Source of the DNA: an uncultured Blautia sp.
GTDB lineage: Bacteria > Bacillota > Clostridia > Lachnospirales > Lachnospiraceae
Assembly (NCBI GenBank): GCA_948436455.1
Contig: CAOJIB010000009.1
Span: 1-36,632, forward strand
Reading direction: 5' to 3'
Length of the DNA stretch: 36,632 bases
The notes under the pieces: generated by a model
The model's database searches: none
The model's input: only the letters and a program-made list of their open reading frames with translations
Told to the model about the DNA's origin: nothing
Translations under genes and position numbers: made by a program
Shown: positions 30,225 to 36,632 of the stretch, piece after piece
Layout: each line of letters opens with the position of its first letter
How positions within the stretch are numbered: position 1 is the first letter of the stretch

Positions 30225-31916
30225 ATGGATCAAAAATGGTGGAAAGAAGCAGTTATATACCAGATTTACCCCAGAAGCTTCCAGGATTCCAACGGCGACG
30301 GCGTCGGCGATCTTGCGGGCATCACCCGGCGGCTGGACTACCTAAAGGAGCTGGGCGTGGACGCCGTATGGATCTCTCCCTTTTACAAATCCCCCAACGA
30401 CGACAACGGCTACGATATTTCTGACTATCGGGCCATTATGGATGAATTCGGTACGATGGAGGATTTCGACACACTGCAAAGGGAAATGCACAAGCGCGGC
30501 ATCCGCCTAATCGTAGATCTGGTCGTCAACCATACTTCCGACGAGCATCCCTGGTTCCTGGAAAGTAAAAAGTCCAGAGAAAATCCGTACCGGGATTTCT
30601 ACATCTGGCGCGATCCCAAGGACGGCAAAGAGCCCAATAACTGGACCTCCTTCTTCTCTGGAAGCACCTGGGAATACAGCCCCGAAACTGGCCAGTATTA
30701 CCTGCACATTTTTTCCAAGAAGCAGCCGGACCTAAACTGGGAAAACCCTAAAGTCCGCCAGGAGGTATACGATATCATGCGCTTTTGGATCGACAAGGGC
30801 GCCGACGGCTTCCGACTGGATGTGGCCAGCATGTATTCCAAGCGCGAAGGGCTTCCCGACGGCCAAGCGACCGGCGGCTATATCGGCGGCGAGCATTACC
30901 AAAACGGCCCCCGCATCCATGAATTTTTCCGGGAAATGCACGACAACGTCCTTTCGAAATACCCGGAAGTCATGACCGTGGGCGAGACCTCCGGCGTCAC
31001 TGTAGAAGAGGCGAAGAAGTACGCCGGCTTCGGCCGCCAGGAAATGAATATGGTCTTCCAATTCGAGCACACGGAGCTGGGATACACCGACGGAGATAAA
31101 TTCCGCGTACATAAGGTAAAGCTTTCCGAATTTAAAGCGATCTTAAGTAAATGGCAGACGCAGCTGCAAGACGTGGCCTGGAACAGCCTGTACCTGACCA
31201 ACCATGACCAGCCCCGCAGCGTATCCCGCTGGGGCGACCCCGGGAAATACCGGGTAGAGAGCGCCAAGATGCTCTATACGATGCTGCTGACCCAGCAGGG
31301 CACCCCGTACATTTACCAGGGGGACGAGCTGGGAATGACGAACGCCTCCTTTTCTTCCATCGACGATTATCAGGATATCCAGATCCGCAACGCCTGGCAG
31401 GAACGGGTGGTCGAGGGCGGCGAGGATCCAGGGGAAATGCTGGAAGCCATCGCCTACATCGGCCGGGATAACGCCCGGACGCCCATGCAGTGGGACGATA
31501 CGAAAAACGCCGGCTTTACCAGCAGCACGCCCTGGCTGAAAATCAACGAAAATTACCGGGAAATCAACGCCAAAAAGGCCCTCGCCGATCCGGATTCCAT
31601 ATTTTTCTACATGCAAAAGCTCATCCGTCTGCGCCATGAACATCTGGTGGCCGTATACGGAGATTTCACCGAATACGAACCGCAAAACGAGGCCCTGTAC
31701 ATCTACAACCGCTCTTTAGACGGGCAAAATCTGCTGGTCGTGCTGAATTTCACCAAGGACGCGCAGGATTTCTCCCTGCCAGAAGACATCCGCCCGGTCA
31801 AAAGCCGGCTATATATCAGCAATTACGAAAATAACGACGAGCTGCGCAGCCGGCGGCTACGGCCCTACGAGGCGGCCGCCTATCTGTGGACGGCGCAGGA
31901 GGGAAGCGACGTATGA
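30225..31916 (+). CDS. GH13 alpha-glucosidase (oligo-1,6-glucosidase type)
   Basis: A 563-residue GH13_31-type enzyme that hydrolyses short alpha-glucosides. The catalytic set is complete: region I DLVVNH (98-103), nucleophile D199 in GFRLDV, acid E254 in VGET, and H327-D328 in LTNHDQP. The Val directly after the nucleophile (V200) is the residue associated with alpha-1,6 preference (isomaltose-type) in the Bacillus enzymes, where Thr gives alpha-1,4 activity. No signal peptide is seen, so it is cytoplasmic. AAGGAG lies eight bases before the ATG. The stop overlaps aroK (ATGA at 31913-31916). It contrasts with the degenerate GH13 protein at 13774-16245. A role in trehalose phosphate use cannot be excluded, but I favour the glucosidase. 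Confidence 0.92.
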   Translation: MDQKWWKEAVIYQIYPRSFQDSNGDGVGDLAGITRRLDYLKELGVDAVWISPFYKSPNDDNGYDISDYRAIMDEFGTMEDFDTLQREMHKRGIRLIVDLVVNHTSDEHPWFLESKKSRENPYRDFYIWRDPKDGKEPNNWTSFFSGSTWEYSPETGQYYLHIFSKKQPDLNWENPKVRQEVYDIMRFWIDKGADGFRLDVASMYSKREGLPDGQATGGYIGGEHYQNGPRIHEFFREMHDNVLSKYPEVMTVGETSGVTVEEAKKYAGFGRQEMNMVFQFEHTELGYTDGDKFRVHKVKLSEFKAILSKWQTQLQDVAWNSLYLTNHDQPRSVSRWGDPGKYRVESAKMLYTMLLTQQGTPYIYQGDELGMTNASFSSIDDYQDIQIRNAWQERVVEGGEDPGEMLEAIAYIGRDNARTPMQWDDTKNAGFTSSTPWLKINENYREINAKKALADPDSIFFYMQKLIRLRHEHLVAVYGDFTEYEPQNEALYIYNRSLDGQNLLVVLNFTKDAQDFSLPEDIRPVKSRLYISNYENNDELRSRRLRPYEAAAYLWTAQEGSDV

Positions 31917-32446
31917 TAAAAATAGAAAAAGAACTTCCCTTTCACATCTTTTTGATCGGCTTTATGGGAACCGGCAAATCCACCGTGGGAAAGCTGCTGG
32001 GAAAAATCCTCTCCCGGCCGGTATTGGAAATGGACGAGGAGATCGTCCGGCGGGAAGGTATGGACATTCCGGAGATTTTCCGCGTACACGGGGAAGAATA
32101 TTTCCGGGAACGGGAAACGAGCCTTCTAAGGGAGCTCCAGGGCCAGAAGCCGCTCATCGTCTCCTGTGGCGGCGGCGTCCCCCTACGGGAGGAAAACGTC
32201 CGCGAAATGAAAAAGGCCGGCACCATTATCTGGCTGACGGCCAAACCGGAAACGATCCTGCGCCGAGTCCGGAACGACGAAAACCGCCCTCTGCTAAAAG
32301 GGAAAAAGAACCGCAAGGAAATCCAAAAGCTTATGGACGCCCGCCGGGAAAGGTACGACGCCGCCGGCGATATCCTCGTTTCCACCGATTATAAACGCGT
32401 GATCGAGATCTGCCAGGATATTCTCGACGCTCTGGGCGCTTTCTGA
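31913..32446 (+). CDS. aroK: Shikimate kinase
   Basis: Phosphorylates shikimate at the 3-OH in the aromatic amino acid pathway. The 177-residue product has the P-loop GFMGTGKS (16-23), the shikimate-binding Asp of MDEEIVRR (about 40-47), the RERETSLLREL helix, the CGGGVPLREENV glycine motif (about 84-95) and the lid Arg in NRPLLKG. The frame is open upstream to 31886, but the start at 31913 is coupled to the GH13 stop by an ATGA overlap and fits the family length. Its location in an operon with an alpha-glucosidase is unusual; no other shikimate-pathway gene is here. A palindrome of family 1 starts directly after the stop. Confidence 0.93.
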   Translation: MIKIEKELPFHIFLIGFMGTGKSTVGKLLGKILSRPVLEMDEEIVRREGMDIPEIFRVHGEEYFRERETSLLRELQGQKPLIVSCGGGVPLREENVREMKKAGTIIWLTAKPETILRRVRNDENRPLLKGKKNRKEIQKLMDARRERYDAAGDILVSTDYKRVIEICQDILDALGAF

Positions 32447-32490
32447 ATGCCTTAGTATGCAGAAAGGTGCCGGTGGCAAGCTTTCTGCAT
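32447..32490. repeat. Dispersed palindrome family 1, copy C
   Basis: The palindrome begins one base after the aroK stop, with arms ATGCAGAAAGG and AAGCTTTCTGCAT around TGCC-GGT-GGCA. It is the same element as copy B in the opposite orientation. Confidence 0.8.
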
Positions 32491-32568
32491 TTCCCCCTTC
32501 TTCGGGTCTTTTTGAACATACGGAGGCATATCCTGTAAAAATATCCTTTTTCGCGCAGGAGGCCCGCC

Positions 32569-33363
32569 ATCGGCTACAGCTATCGACGCATGCAAGAAGA
32601 AGTAAAGAGCCTGCGAACTGATTTCCCCGGAACATGCGCCCTGGAGATCTACGGCCGCAGCGAATGGGGCCGACCGCTCTACGCCCTGCGTATCGGCGAC
32701 TCCTCCCGGGGGAAAAACGTCCTGTTCCAGGGAGCCATTCACGGCCGGGAATATATCACCGCCCGGCTGCTTTTGGCCCTTGGCCGCCAATGGCTGACAA
32801 AGCAGCGGCCGAAGGCGATGTGTCTGCATATCCTTCCCATGACCAATCCCGACGGCGTCGTCCTCTGTCAGCAGGGACGGCCCCATTGGAAAGCCAACGC
32901 CCGTAGCGTCGATCTGAACCGGAATTTCCCTGCAGGCTGGAAGACGCTGCCAAGGACAGCCGCTCCCGCCGCTAAGGGCTACAAAGGGCCTTTTCCCTGC
33001 AGCGAGGAAGAGTCCGCAGCCCTTGCTCTTTATACTCTGCGCTTTCCCTTTTGGGCCACCGTCAGCTACCACGCCTCCGGCTCCGTCATTTACTGGGAAT
33101 ACGGCCAAAAGCAGCCCGTCAACGCTCTTTCTAAGGAATTAGCTCTGTCCGTCGTCCGTGCGACCGGCTATCCACTGGCCGGCGCTACGGGACTGGACGC
33201 CGGCGGCTATAAGGACTGGGCCATCGAGGCTCTCGAGATCCCCTCCCTTACAATCGAAGTCGGTCGTGGAAGGGCGCCTTTTCTGGACCATGAATTTGAA
33301 GAAATCCTCCAGAGGAACCGACACGTGCCGGACGCCGTAGCACGCTGGATGCATTCGCGGTAA
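32569..33363 (+). CDS. M14 family zinc carboxypeptidase, possible non-canonical AUC start
   Basis: A zinc peptidase of the M14 family, probably acting on cell-wall peptides (gamma-D-Glu-diaminopimelate type), though no signal peptide or LysM domain is present. Zinc ligands are HGRE (H51, E54 counting from the ATG at 32590) and H161 in VSYHASGS; the catalytic Glu is E223 in LTIEVG; the substrate Arg is in DLNRNFP. The first ATG (32590) has no ribosome site. In the same frame AGGAGG (32557-32562) lies six bases before an ATC at 32569, and reading from there adds (I)GYSYRRM, which matches the YSYxxM start normal in this family. No ATG, GTG or TTG exists between the upstream stop at 32536 and 32569. 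I therefore propose 32569 as the start; a base error is the alternative. Confidence 0.75.
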   Translation: MGYSYRRMQEEVKSLRTDFPGTCALEIYGRSEWGRPLYALRIGDSSRGKNVLFQGAIHGREYITARLLLALGRQWLTKQRPKAMCLHILPMTNPDGVVLCQQGRPHWKANARSVDLNRNFPAGWKTLPRTAAPAAKGYKGPFPCSEEESAALALYTLRFPFWATVSYHASGSVIYWEYGQKQPVNALSKELALSVVRATGYPLAGATGLDAGGYKDWAIEALEIPSLTIEVGRGRAPFLDHEFEEILQRNRHVPDAVARWMHSR

Positions 33364-33397
33364 ACTGCAAATCCATAGCCCGGCTGTCACAACCCAA

Positions 33398-33432
33398 GCG
33401 TAACTATTCAGCTCACAGCTTCATAGTTACGC
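33398..33432. repeat. Dispersed hairpin family 2, copy 2
   Basis: GCGTAACTAT (33398-33407) and ATAGTTACGC (33423-33432) form a perfect 10-bp stem with a 15-base loop. It is related to 16373-16405, where the stem end is A-T rather than C-G, that is, a compensated change. Confidence 0.75.
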
Positions 33433-33458
33433 CCAAACCACATTTATCAGCGCCATCC

Positions 33459-33487
33459 TTGACACTTCCCGCGCAGTATATTAGAAT
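33459..33487 (+). promoter_or_regulatory. Promoter of the rubrerythrin gene
   Basis: TTGACA (33459-33464), a 17-base spacer and TAGAAT (33482-33487): near-consensus sigma-A, giving a leader of about 75 bases. Confidence 0.75.
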
Positions 33488-33569
33488 AGACCTGCAAATA
33501 CACCGCTGCCCTTTCCATCAGCTTTATCCGTTGTATCCGGCAGCGACCTATAATATGGAGGAAAAATAC

Positions 33570-34112
33570 ATGGCAAAAAATCCCTACACCGGCACGCAGA
33601 CCGAAAAAAACTTAGAAGCGGCCTTTGCCGGCGAGTCACAGGCAAGGAATAAATACACTTATTTCGCATCCAAAGCCAAAAAGGAAGGCTATGAACAGAT
33701 CGCCGCCCTGTTTTTAAAAACGGCCGACAATGAAAAGGAGCATGCGAAGCTCTGGCTGAAGGAATTAGAAGGCATCGGCAATACGCAGGAGAATTTGGCC
33801 GCCGCAGCCGCCGGAGAAAATTACGAATGGACGGATATGTACGAAGATTTCGCCAAAACGGCGGAAGAAGAAGGCTTTCCGGAACTGGCCGAGAAATTCC
33901 GCGGCGTAGGAGCCATTGAAAAGCACCACGAAGAACGCTACCGCGCGCTTTTGAAAAATCTTGAAATGCAGGAAGTTTTCAAAAAAAGCGAGGTAAAGGT
34001 ATGGGAATGCCGCAACTGCGGACATATCGTCGTCGGCACAAACGCCCCCGAAGTATGCCCCGTCTGTGCGCATCCACAAGCGTATTTTGAAATAAACGCC
34101 CAGAATTATTAA
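33570..34112 (+). CDS. Rubrerythrin
   Basis: A 180-residue peroxide-reducing di-iron protein common in anaerobes. A four-helix ferritin-like domain carries the iron ligands in [11 protein letters not shown] (about 19-29), [10 protein letters not shown] (about 53-62), [20 protein letters not shown] sequence (about 110-130), and a C-terminal rubredoxin-like domain has CRNCG (about 149-153) and CPVC (about 165-168). The frame is open upstream, but ATG at 33570 follows GGAGG with an eight-base spacer and matches the family start ([15 protein letters not shown]). It has its own strong promoter and a downstream terminator, so it is monocistronic. Confidence 0.95.
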   Translation: MAKNPYTGTQTEKNLEAAFAGESQARNKYTYFASKAKKEGYEQIAALFLKTADNEKEHAKLWLKELEGIGNTQENLAAAAAGENYEWTDMYEDFAKTAEEEGFPELAEKFRGVGAIEKHHEERYRALLKNLEMQEVFKKSEVKVWECRNCGHIVVGTNAPEVCPVCAHPQAYFEINAQNY

Positions 34113-34116
34113 TTTT

Positions 34117-34165
34117 ACAAAGAGGCTATCGCTAAAACTACGTTTTGGGGACGGCCTCTTTTTGT
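34117..34165 (+). terminator. Terminator of the rubrerythrin gene
   Basis: AAAGAGGC and GCCTCTTT arms (34119-34126 and about 34154-34161) with a 27-base loop are followed by T residues. Confidence 0.7.
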
Positions 34166-34218
34166 GAAATAAAGCGGAAAAATCTTCCGAAAGTCCAAAA
34201 AGTTTTCTTCCAAGCCTC

Positions 34219-34258
34219 TTGCGCATCCCTATGCAAAAGTTTTATAATAAATTTGCAT
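34219..34258 (+). promoter_or_regulatory. Promoter of ilvE with overlapping palindrome
   Basis: TTGCGC (34219-34224), 18-base spacer, TATAAT (34243-34248). ATGCAAA (34231-34237) and TTTGCAT (34252-34258) are perfect 7-bp inverted repeats centred on the -10, so a repressor or regulator could bind here. The leader is too short for a T-box. Confidence 0.5.
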
Positions 34259-34313
34259 ACTACCGATGCAGCATATAAACTACGGCGGACGCCGTTGGAT
34301 TGGAGGAACTATT

Positions 34314-35339
34314 ATGGAAAAAAAGAAAATTGACTGGGCAAATCTGGGATTTGACTATCAAAAAACAGATTACCGTTTTGTCGCCAATTATAAAGACGGC
34401 GCATGGGACGAAGGCGCGGTGATCACGGACGACACCATCACGATCAGCGAATGCGCCTGCGTGCTTCAATATGCGCAGACAATTTTTGAAGGCTTAAAGG
34501 CCTATACCACGGAGGACGGGCATATCGTCACCTTCCGCCCCGACTTAAACGCCAGCCGGATGGCCGATTCCGCACGCCGCCTGGAAATGCCGGTATTCCC
34601 GGAGGAACGTTTCCTAGAAGCTGTGGAAAAGACTGTGGCGGCAAACGCAGCGTACGTTCCCCCTTACGGCTCCGGCGCCACATTATATATCCGTCCCTTT
34701 ATGTTCGGCAGTAACGCGGTCATCGGCGTCAAGCCAGCGGACGAATATCAATTCCGCATATTTACCACGCCGGTCGGTCCTTACTTCAAGGGCGGCGTTA
34801 AGCCTCTGACGATCCGCATCAGTGATTTCGACCGCGCGGCTCCCTGCGGCACCGGAAATATCAAGGCCGGCCTGAACTACGCCATGAGCCTGTACGCCAT
34901 CGTCGACGCCCATCATCAGGGCTTCGATGAAAATATGTACTTAGACCCCAAGACCCGGACGAAGGTGGAAGAAACGGGCGGCGCGAATTTCCTGTTCGTC
35001 ACCAAAGACAACAAGGTCGTTACGCCGAAATCCGACAGCATCCTGCCTTCCATCACCCGTCGCTCTCTGGTGCATGTAGCCAAGGAATATCTGGGCCTGA
35101 AAGTAGAAGAAAGAGAAGTCCTCCTGGACGAGGTAAAGGATTTCGCGGAATGCGGACTTTGCGGCACGGCCGCCGTCATTTCTCCGGTGGGCAAGATCGT
35201 CGATCATGGCAAAGAGATCTGCCTGCCCAGCGGTATGAACGCCATGGGTCCTGTGACTCAAAAACTCTATGACACGCTGACCGGGATCCAGATGGGACGT
35301 CTGCCAGCGCCCGAAGGATGGATCCACGTCATCCAGTAA
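34314..35339 (+). CDS. ilvE: Branched-chain amino acid aminotransferase
   Basis: Transfers the amino group between Glu and branched-chain 2-oxo acids using pyridoxal phosphate. The 341-residue product is fold-type IV. It has the catalytic Lys in GNIKAGLNYA (K184), an early FEGLKAY segment (58-64), YIRPFMFGSN (about 125-134), the cofactor-binding EETGGANFLFV region and the GLCGTAAVISPVG motif. Its length matches the longer (BCAT type 2) enzymes rather than the 300-residue form. The frame is open upstream to 34266, but ATG at 34314 follows GGAGGAACTATT. It has its own promoter and a palindrome overlapping the -10. A family-1 palindrome begins two bases after the stop. Confidence 0.93.
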   Translation: MEKKKIDWANLGFDYQKTDYRFVANYKDGAWDEGAVITDDTITISECACVLQYAQTIFEGLKAYTTEDGHIVTFRPDLNASRMADSARRLEMPVFPEERFLEAVEKTVAANAAYVPPYGSGATLYIRPFMFGSNAVIGVKPADEYQFRIFTTPVGPYFKGGVKPLTIRISDFDRAAPCGTGNIKAGLNYAMSLYAIVDAHHQGFDENMYLDPKTRTKVEETGGANFLFVTKDNKVVTPKSDSILPSITRRSLVHVAKEYLGLKVEEREVLLDEVKDFAECGLCGTAAVISPVGKIVDHGKEICLPSGMNAMGPVTQKLYDTLTGIQMGRLPAPEGWIHVIQ

Positions 35340-35340
35340 C

Positions 35341-35388
35341 GCATACCGAAAGCCTGCCGCCGGCAGCCTTTTGGCATACTTTGGTATC
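35341..35388. repeat. Dispersed palindrome family 1, copy D
   Basis: CTGCC-GCC-GGCAG core flanked by CCGAAAG and CTTTTGG arms and GCATAC ends. Compared with copy B, the core T-A pair is C-G and the arm A-T pair is C-G, so pairing is preserved through base changes. Confidence 0.8.
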
Positions 35389-35391
35389 AAA

Positions 35392-35432
35392 ATATCCCTG
35401 CCGTACGCGTTTTTGGCCTGCGGCAGGGATAT
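35392..35432. other. 12-bp hairpin between ilvE and the acyltransferase gene
   Basis: ATATCCCTGCCG (35392-35403) and CGGCAGGGATAT (35421-35432) pair perfectly around a 17-base loop. No T tract follows on the plus strand, so it may stabilise RNA ends rather than terminate. Confidence 0.5.
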
Positions 35433-35484
35433 TCTGTATCCACATTCGCTGGAAAGCGCATTCAAGAAAGGATTTCTATACGCT

Positions 35485-36501
35485 ATGGAACCACAAAAGA
35501 CAGCACGACTGCAATACATCGATATCGCCAAGGCCATCGCGATTTTCCTGGTGGTACTGGGACATCCGCGGGCCGTGGAGGACTACGGCACGGTGGAACG
35601 GTTTCTATATACCTTCCACATGCCGTTATTTTTTATGATGTCCGGGATCTTTTTAAAGCAGAAAGACCAGTACGGCGTACGGTCGTGGAAAAGCTTTTTC
35701 AAAAAAAATCTGCTGGGACTCTTTGTCCCGTACATCATCTGGGCGGCTATTTACATGTCCTTTTCCTATATCAACGTGGGAAAAGCGCTGTACGGAAGCT
35801 GGATTGTGCTGCGCAATACCCAGTCCTTAAGCTCCCTTTGGTTCTTGCCTGTGCTATTCATGGCAAGGACGTATCAGGAGGCCATGATGCATCTCGCCTG
35901 GAAATGCAAATGGAATCCTCGAAAATGCGCCGCCGTATGCGCGCTGCTCTTTTTTATCCTGGGTATGGCGCTGCCGCATAACAATACCGGCGACGGTATC
36001 GGAATGCCCTGGGGCTTCGACATTGCCTTTGTCGCCAGCACGTTTATGCTTCTGGGCTATCTTGGCCGGCCGTACCTGGAAAGGCTGGCTGGGCGCAAAA
36101 GCCTTTTAAAGCTTGGAATCGCCGCCGCCTCTCTGGCCGTGCTTCTTGTTTCCATGCATTTTACCCAGTATTCCGAGGAGCATCCGTTTATGCTGATGGC
36201 GAACGCGGAATTCGGCAGTCCCGTCCTCTGTCTGGTAAACGGCGTCGCGGGCAGCCTGATGATCCTGATGCTGGCGCAGATTGCCGACCGCTTGCTTACG
36301 CACAAGAGCTGGATCGTCCATATCGGCCAGAATACCATGGGCATCTATCTGATCCACAAAAACTTTCTGCAGGGACTTTATAATATGACGATTCACGTGG
36401 CGCCCCAAACACCGTATCTGGTGCGGGCCATCATCGTCACCTGTATTTCCATCCTCTTTTCCTTGTTCCTGATGAGCCTCCTGAGCAAATACATCGCGTA
36501 G
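35485..36501 (+). CDS. Acyltransferase family 3 membrane protein
   Basis: A 338-residue polytopic protein of the acyltransferase 3 (OafA/NodX-like) family, which O-acylates surface polysaccharides or other carbohydrates. It has the N-terminal motif LQYIDIAKAIAIFLVVLGH (about 8-26) with the catalytic His, then FHMPLFFMMSGIF (about 45-57), and about eight to ten membrane segments; GQNTMGIYLIHK near 280 is typical of the C-terminal part. The open frame extends upstream to 35371, but ATG at 35485 is the first good start (AAAGGA about 12 bases upstream) and the extension contains the 12-bp hairpin. The acyl group and acceptor are unknown. Confidence 0.85.
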   Translation: MEPQKTARLQYIDIAKAIAIFLVVLGHPRAVEDYGTVERFLYTFHMPLFFMMSGIFLKQKDQYGVRSWKSFFKKNLLGLFVPYIIWAAIYMSFSYINVGKALYGSWIVLRNTQSLSSLWFLPVLFMARTYQEAMMHLAWKCKWNPRKCAAVCALLFFILGMALPHNNTGDGIGMPWGFDIAFVASTFMLLGYLGRPYLERLAGRKSLLKLGIAAASLAVLLVSMHFTQYSEEHPFMLMANAEFGSPVLCLVNGVAGSLMILMLAQIADRLLTHKSWIVHIGQNTMGIYLIHKNFLQGLYNMTIHVAPQTPYLVRAIIVTCISILFSLFLMSLLSKYIA

Positions 36502-36632
36502 ATCCTCGGCCGACCCTCCACGGAAAAGAATTACGAGGAAAAGCTGATGGGCTCTTAAAGTATCTGAACGGCATAGAAAAGGGGCTGTCGGGAAATAGAT
36601 AGCCCAAAATAGGGGAGGAGGTGACCGGCATT
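36502..36632 (+). other. Right-edge non-coding stretch with a ribosome-binding-like sequence
   Basis: After the acyltransferase stop there is a weak hairpin (GGGCT/AGCCC, about 36577-36606). Near the end AGGGGAGGAG directly precedes GTG at about 36620, which may be the start of a gene beyond the window. Nothing else is supported. Confidence 0.3.

Overview
The window looks like a chromosomal segment from an anaerobic, low-oxygen Firmicute, most likely a Clostridia/Lachnospiraceae gut bacterium. This rests on gene content and style. Almost every gene has a strong GGAGG-type ribosome binding site. There is a CwlD-like amidase, an NlpC/P60 coiled-coil wall hydrolase, a rubrerythrin, a ferredoxin-tailed aldo/keto reductase, an archaeal/eukaryote-type (ProS type 3) prolyl-tRNA synthetase and a MEP-pathway IspD. 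The base composition is moderately GC-rich by eye. I saw no prophage, transposase, CRISPR array, rRNA or tRNA gene. The lineage call is inference.

Layout. (1) 1-4475, minus: a cobalamin nucleotide-loop assembly operon read cobT > cobU > cobS > short CobU-like > cobC, followed by the 5' part of a DUF1015 gene. cobT and cobU are separated by 442 bp holding five 45-bp tandem repeats and several hairpins. (2) 4682-9405, minus: NlpC/P60 hydrolase, ispD, tsaD, RNase Z and a DUF4190-like membrane protein. (3) 9550-12860, plus: tex and a ferredoxin-tailed aldo/keto reductase, driven by a promoter back-to-back with the DUF4190 promoter. (4) 12938-16245, minus: a degenerate glycogen branching enzyme (glgB-like) translationally coupled to an mscS channel gene. 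(5) 16584-21058, minus: an OPT transporter with a coupled PqqD-like gene, and a WYL regulator followed by TfoX-like and GyrI-like genes. (6) 21238-29117, minus: a tight seven-gene run, GT2 > DUF2298 membrane protein > tsaC/sua5 > rpiB > dCMP deaminase > proS > cca. (7) 29327-30022, minus: a CwlD-like amidase. (8) 30225-36501, plus: GH13 alpha-glucosidase > aroK, M14 carboxypeptidase, rubrerythrin, ilvE and an acyltransferase.

How the genes work together. The cob genes attach the lower ligand of B12 (CobT activates the base, CobU activates cobinamide, CobS joins them, CobC dephosphorylates). tsaD, tsaC, rnz, cca and proS all serve tRNA maturation or charging, although they lie in different operons. 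Cell-wall enzymes (NlpC/P60, CwlD-like amidase, M14 peptidase) are scattered through the window.

The most interesting signals are these: a GlgB homologue that appears to have lost its general acid and region-IV catalytic residues and carries a Lys/Ala-rich repeat tail; a pair of CobU paralogues with complementary motif loss; an aldo/keto reductase lacking the catalytic Tyr and Lys; two families of dispersed palindromes with compensatory base changes; a 183-bp non-coding block of consecutive inverted repeats; the cobT-cobU repeat and attenuator-like region; and a possible AUC start codon for the M14 peptidase. I did not identify one clearly new multi-gene system.
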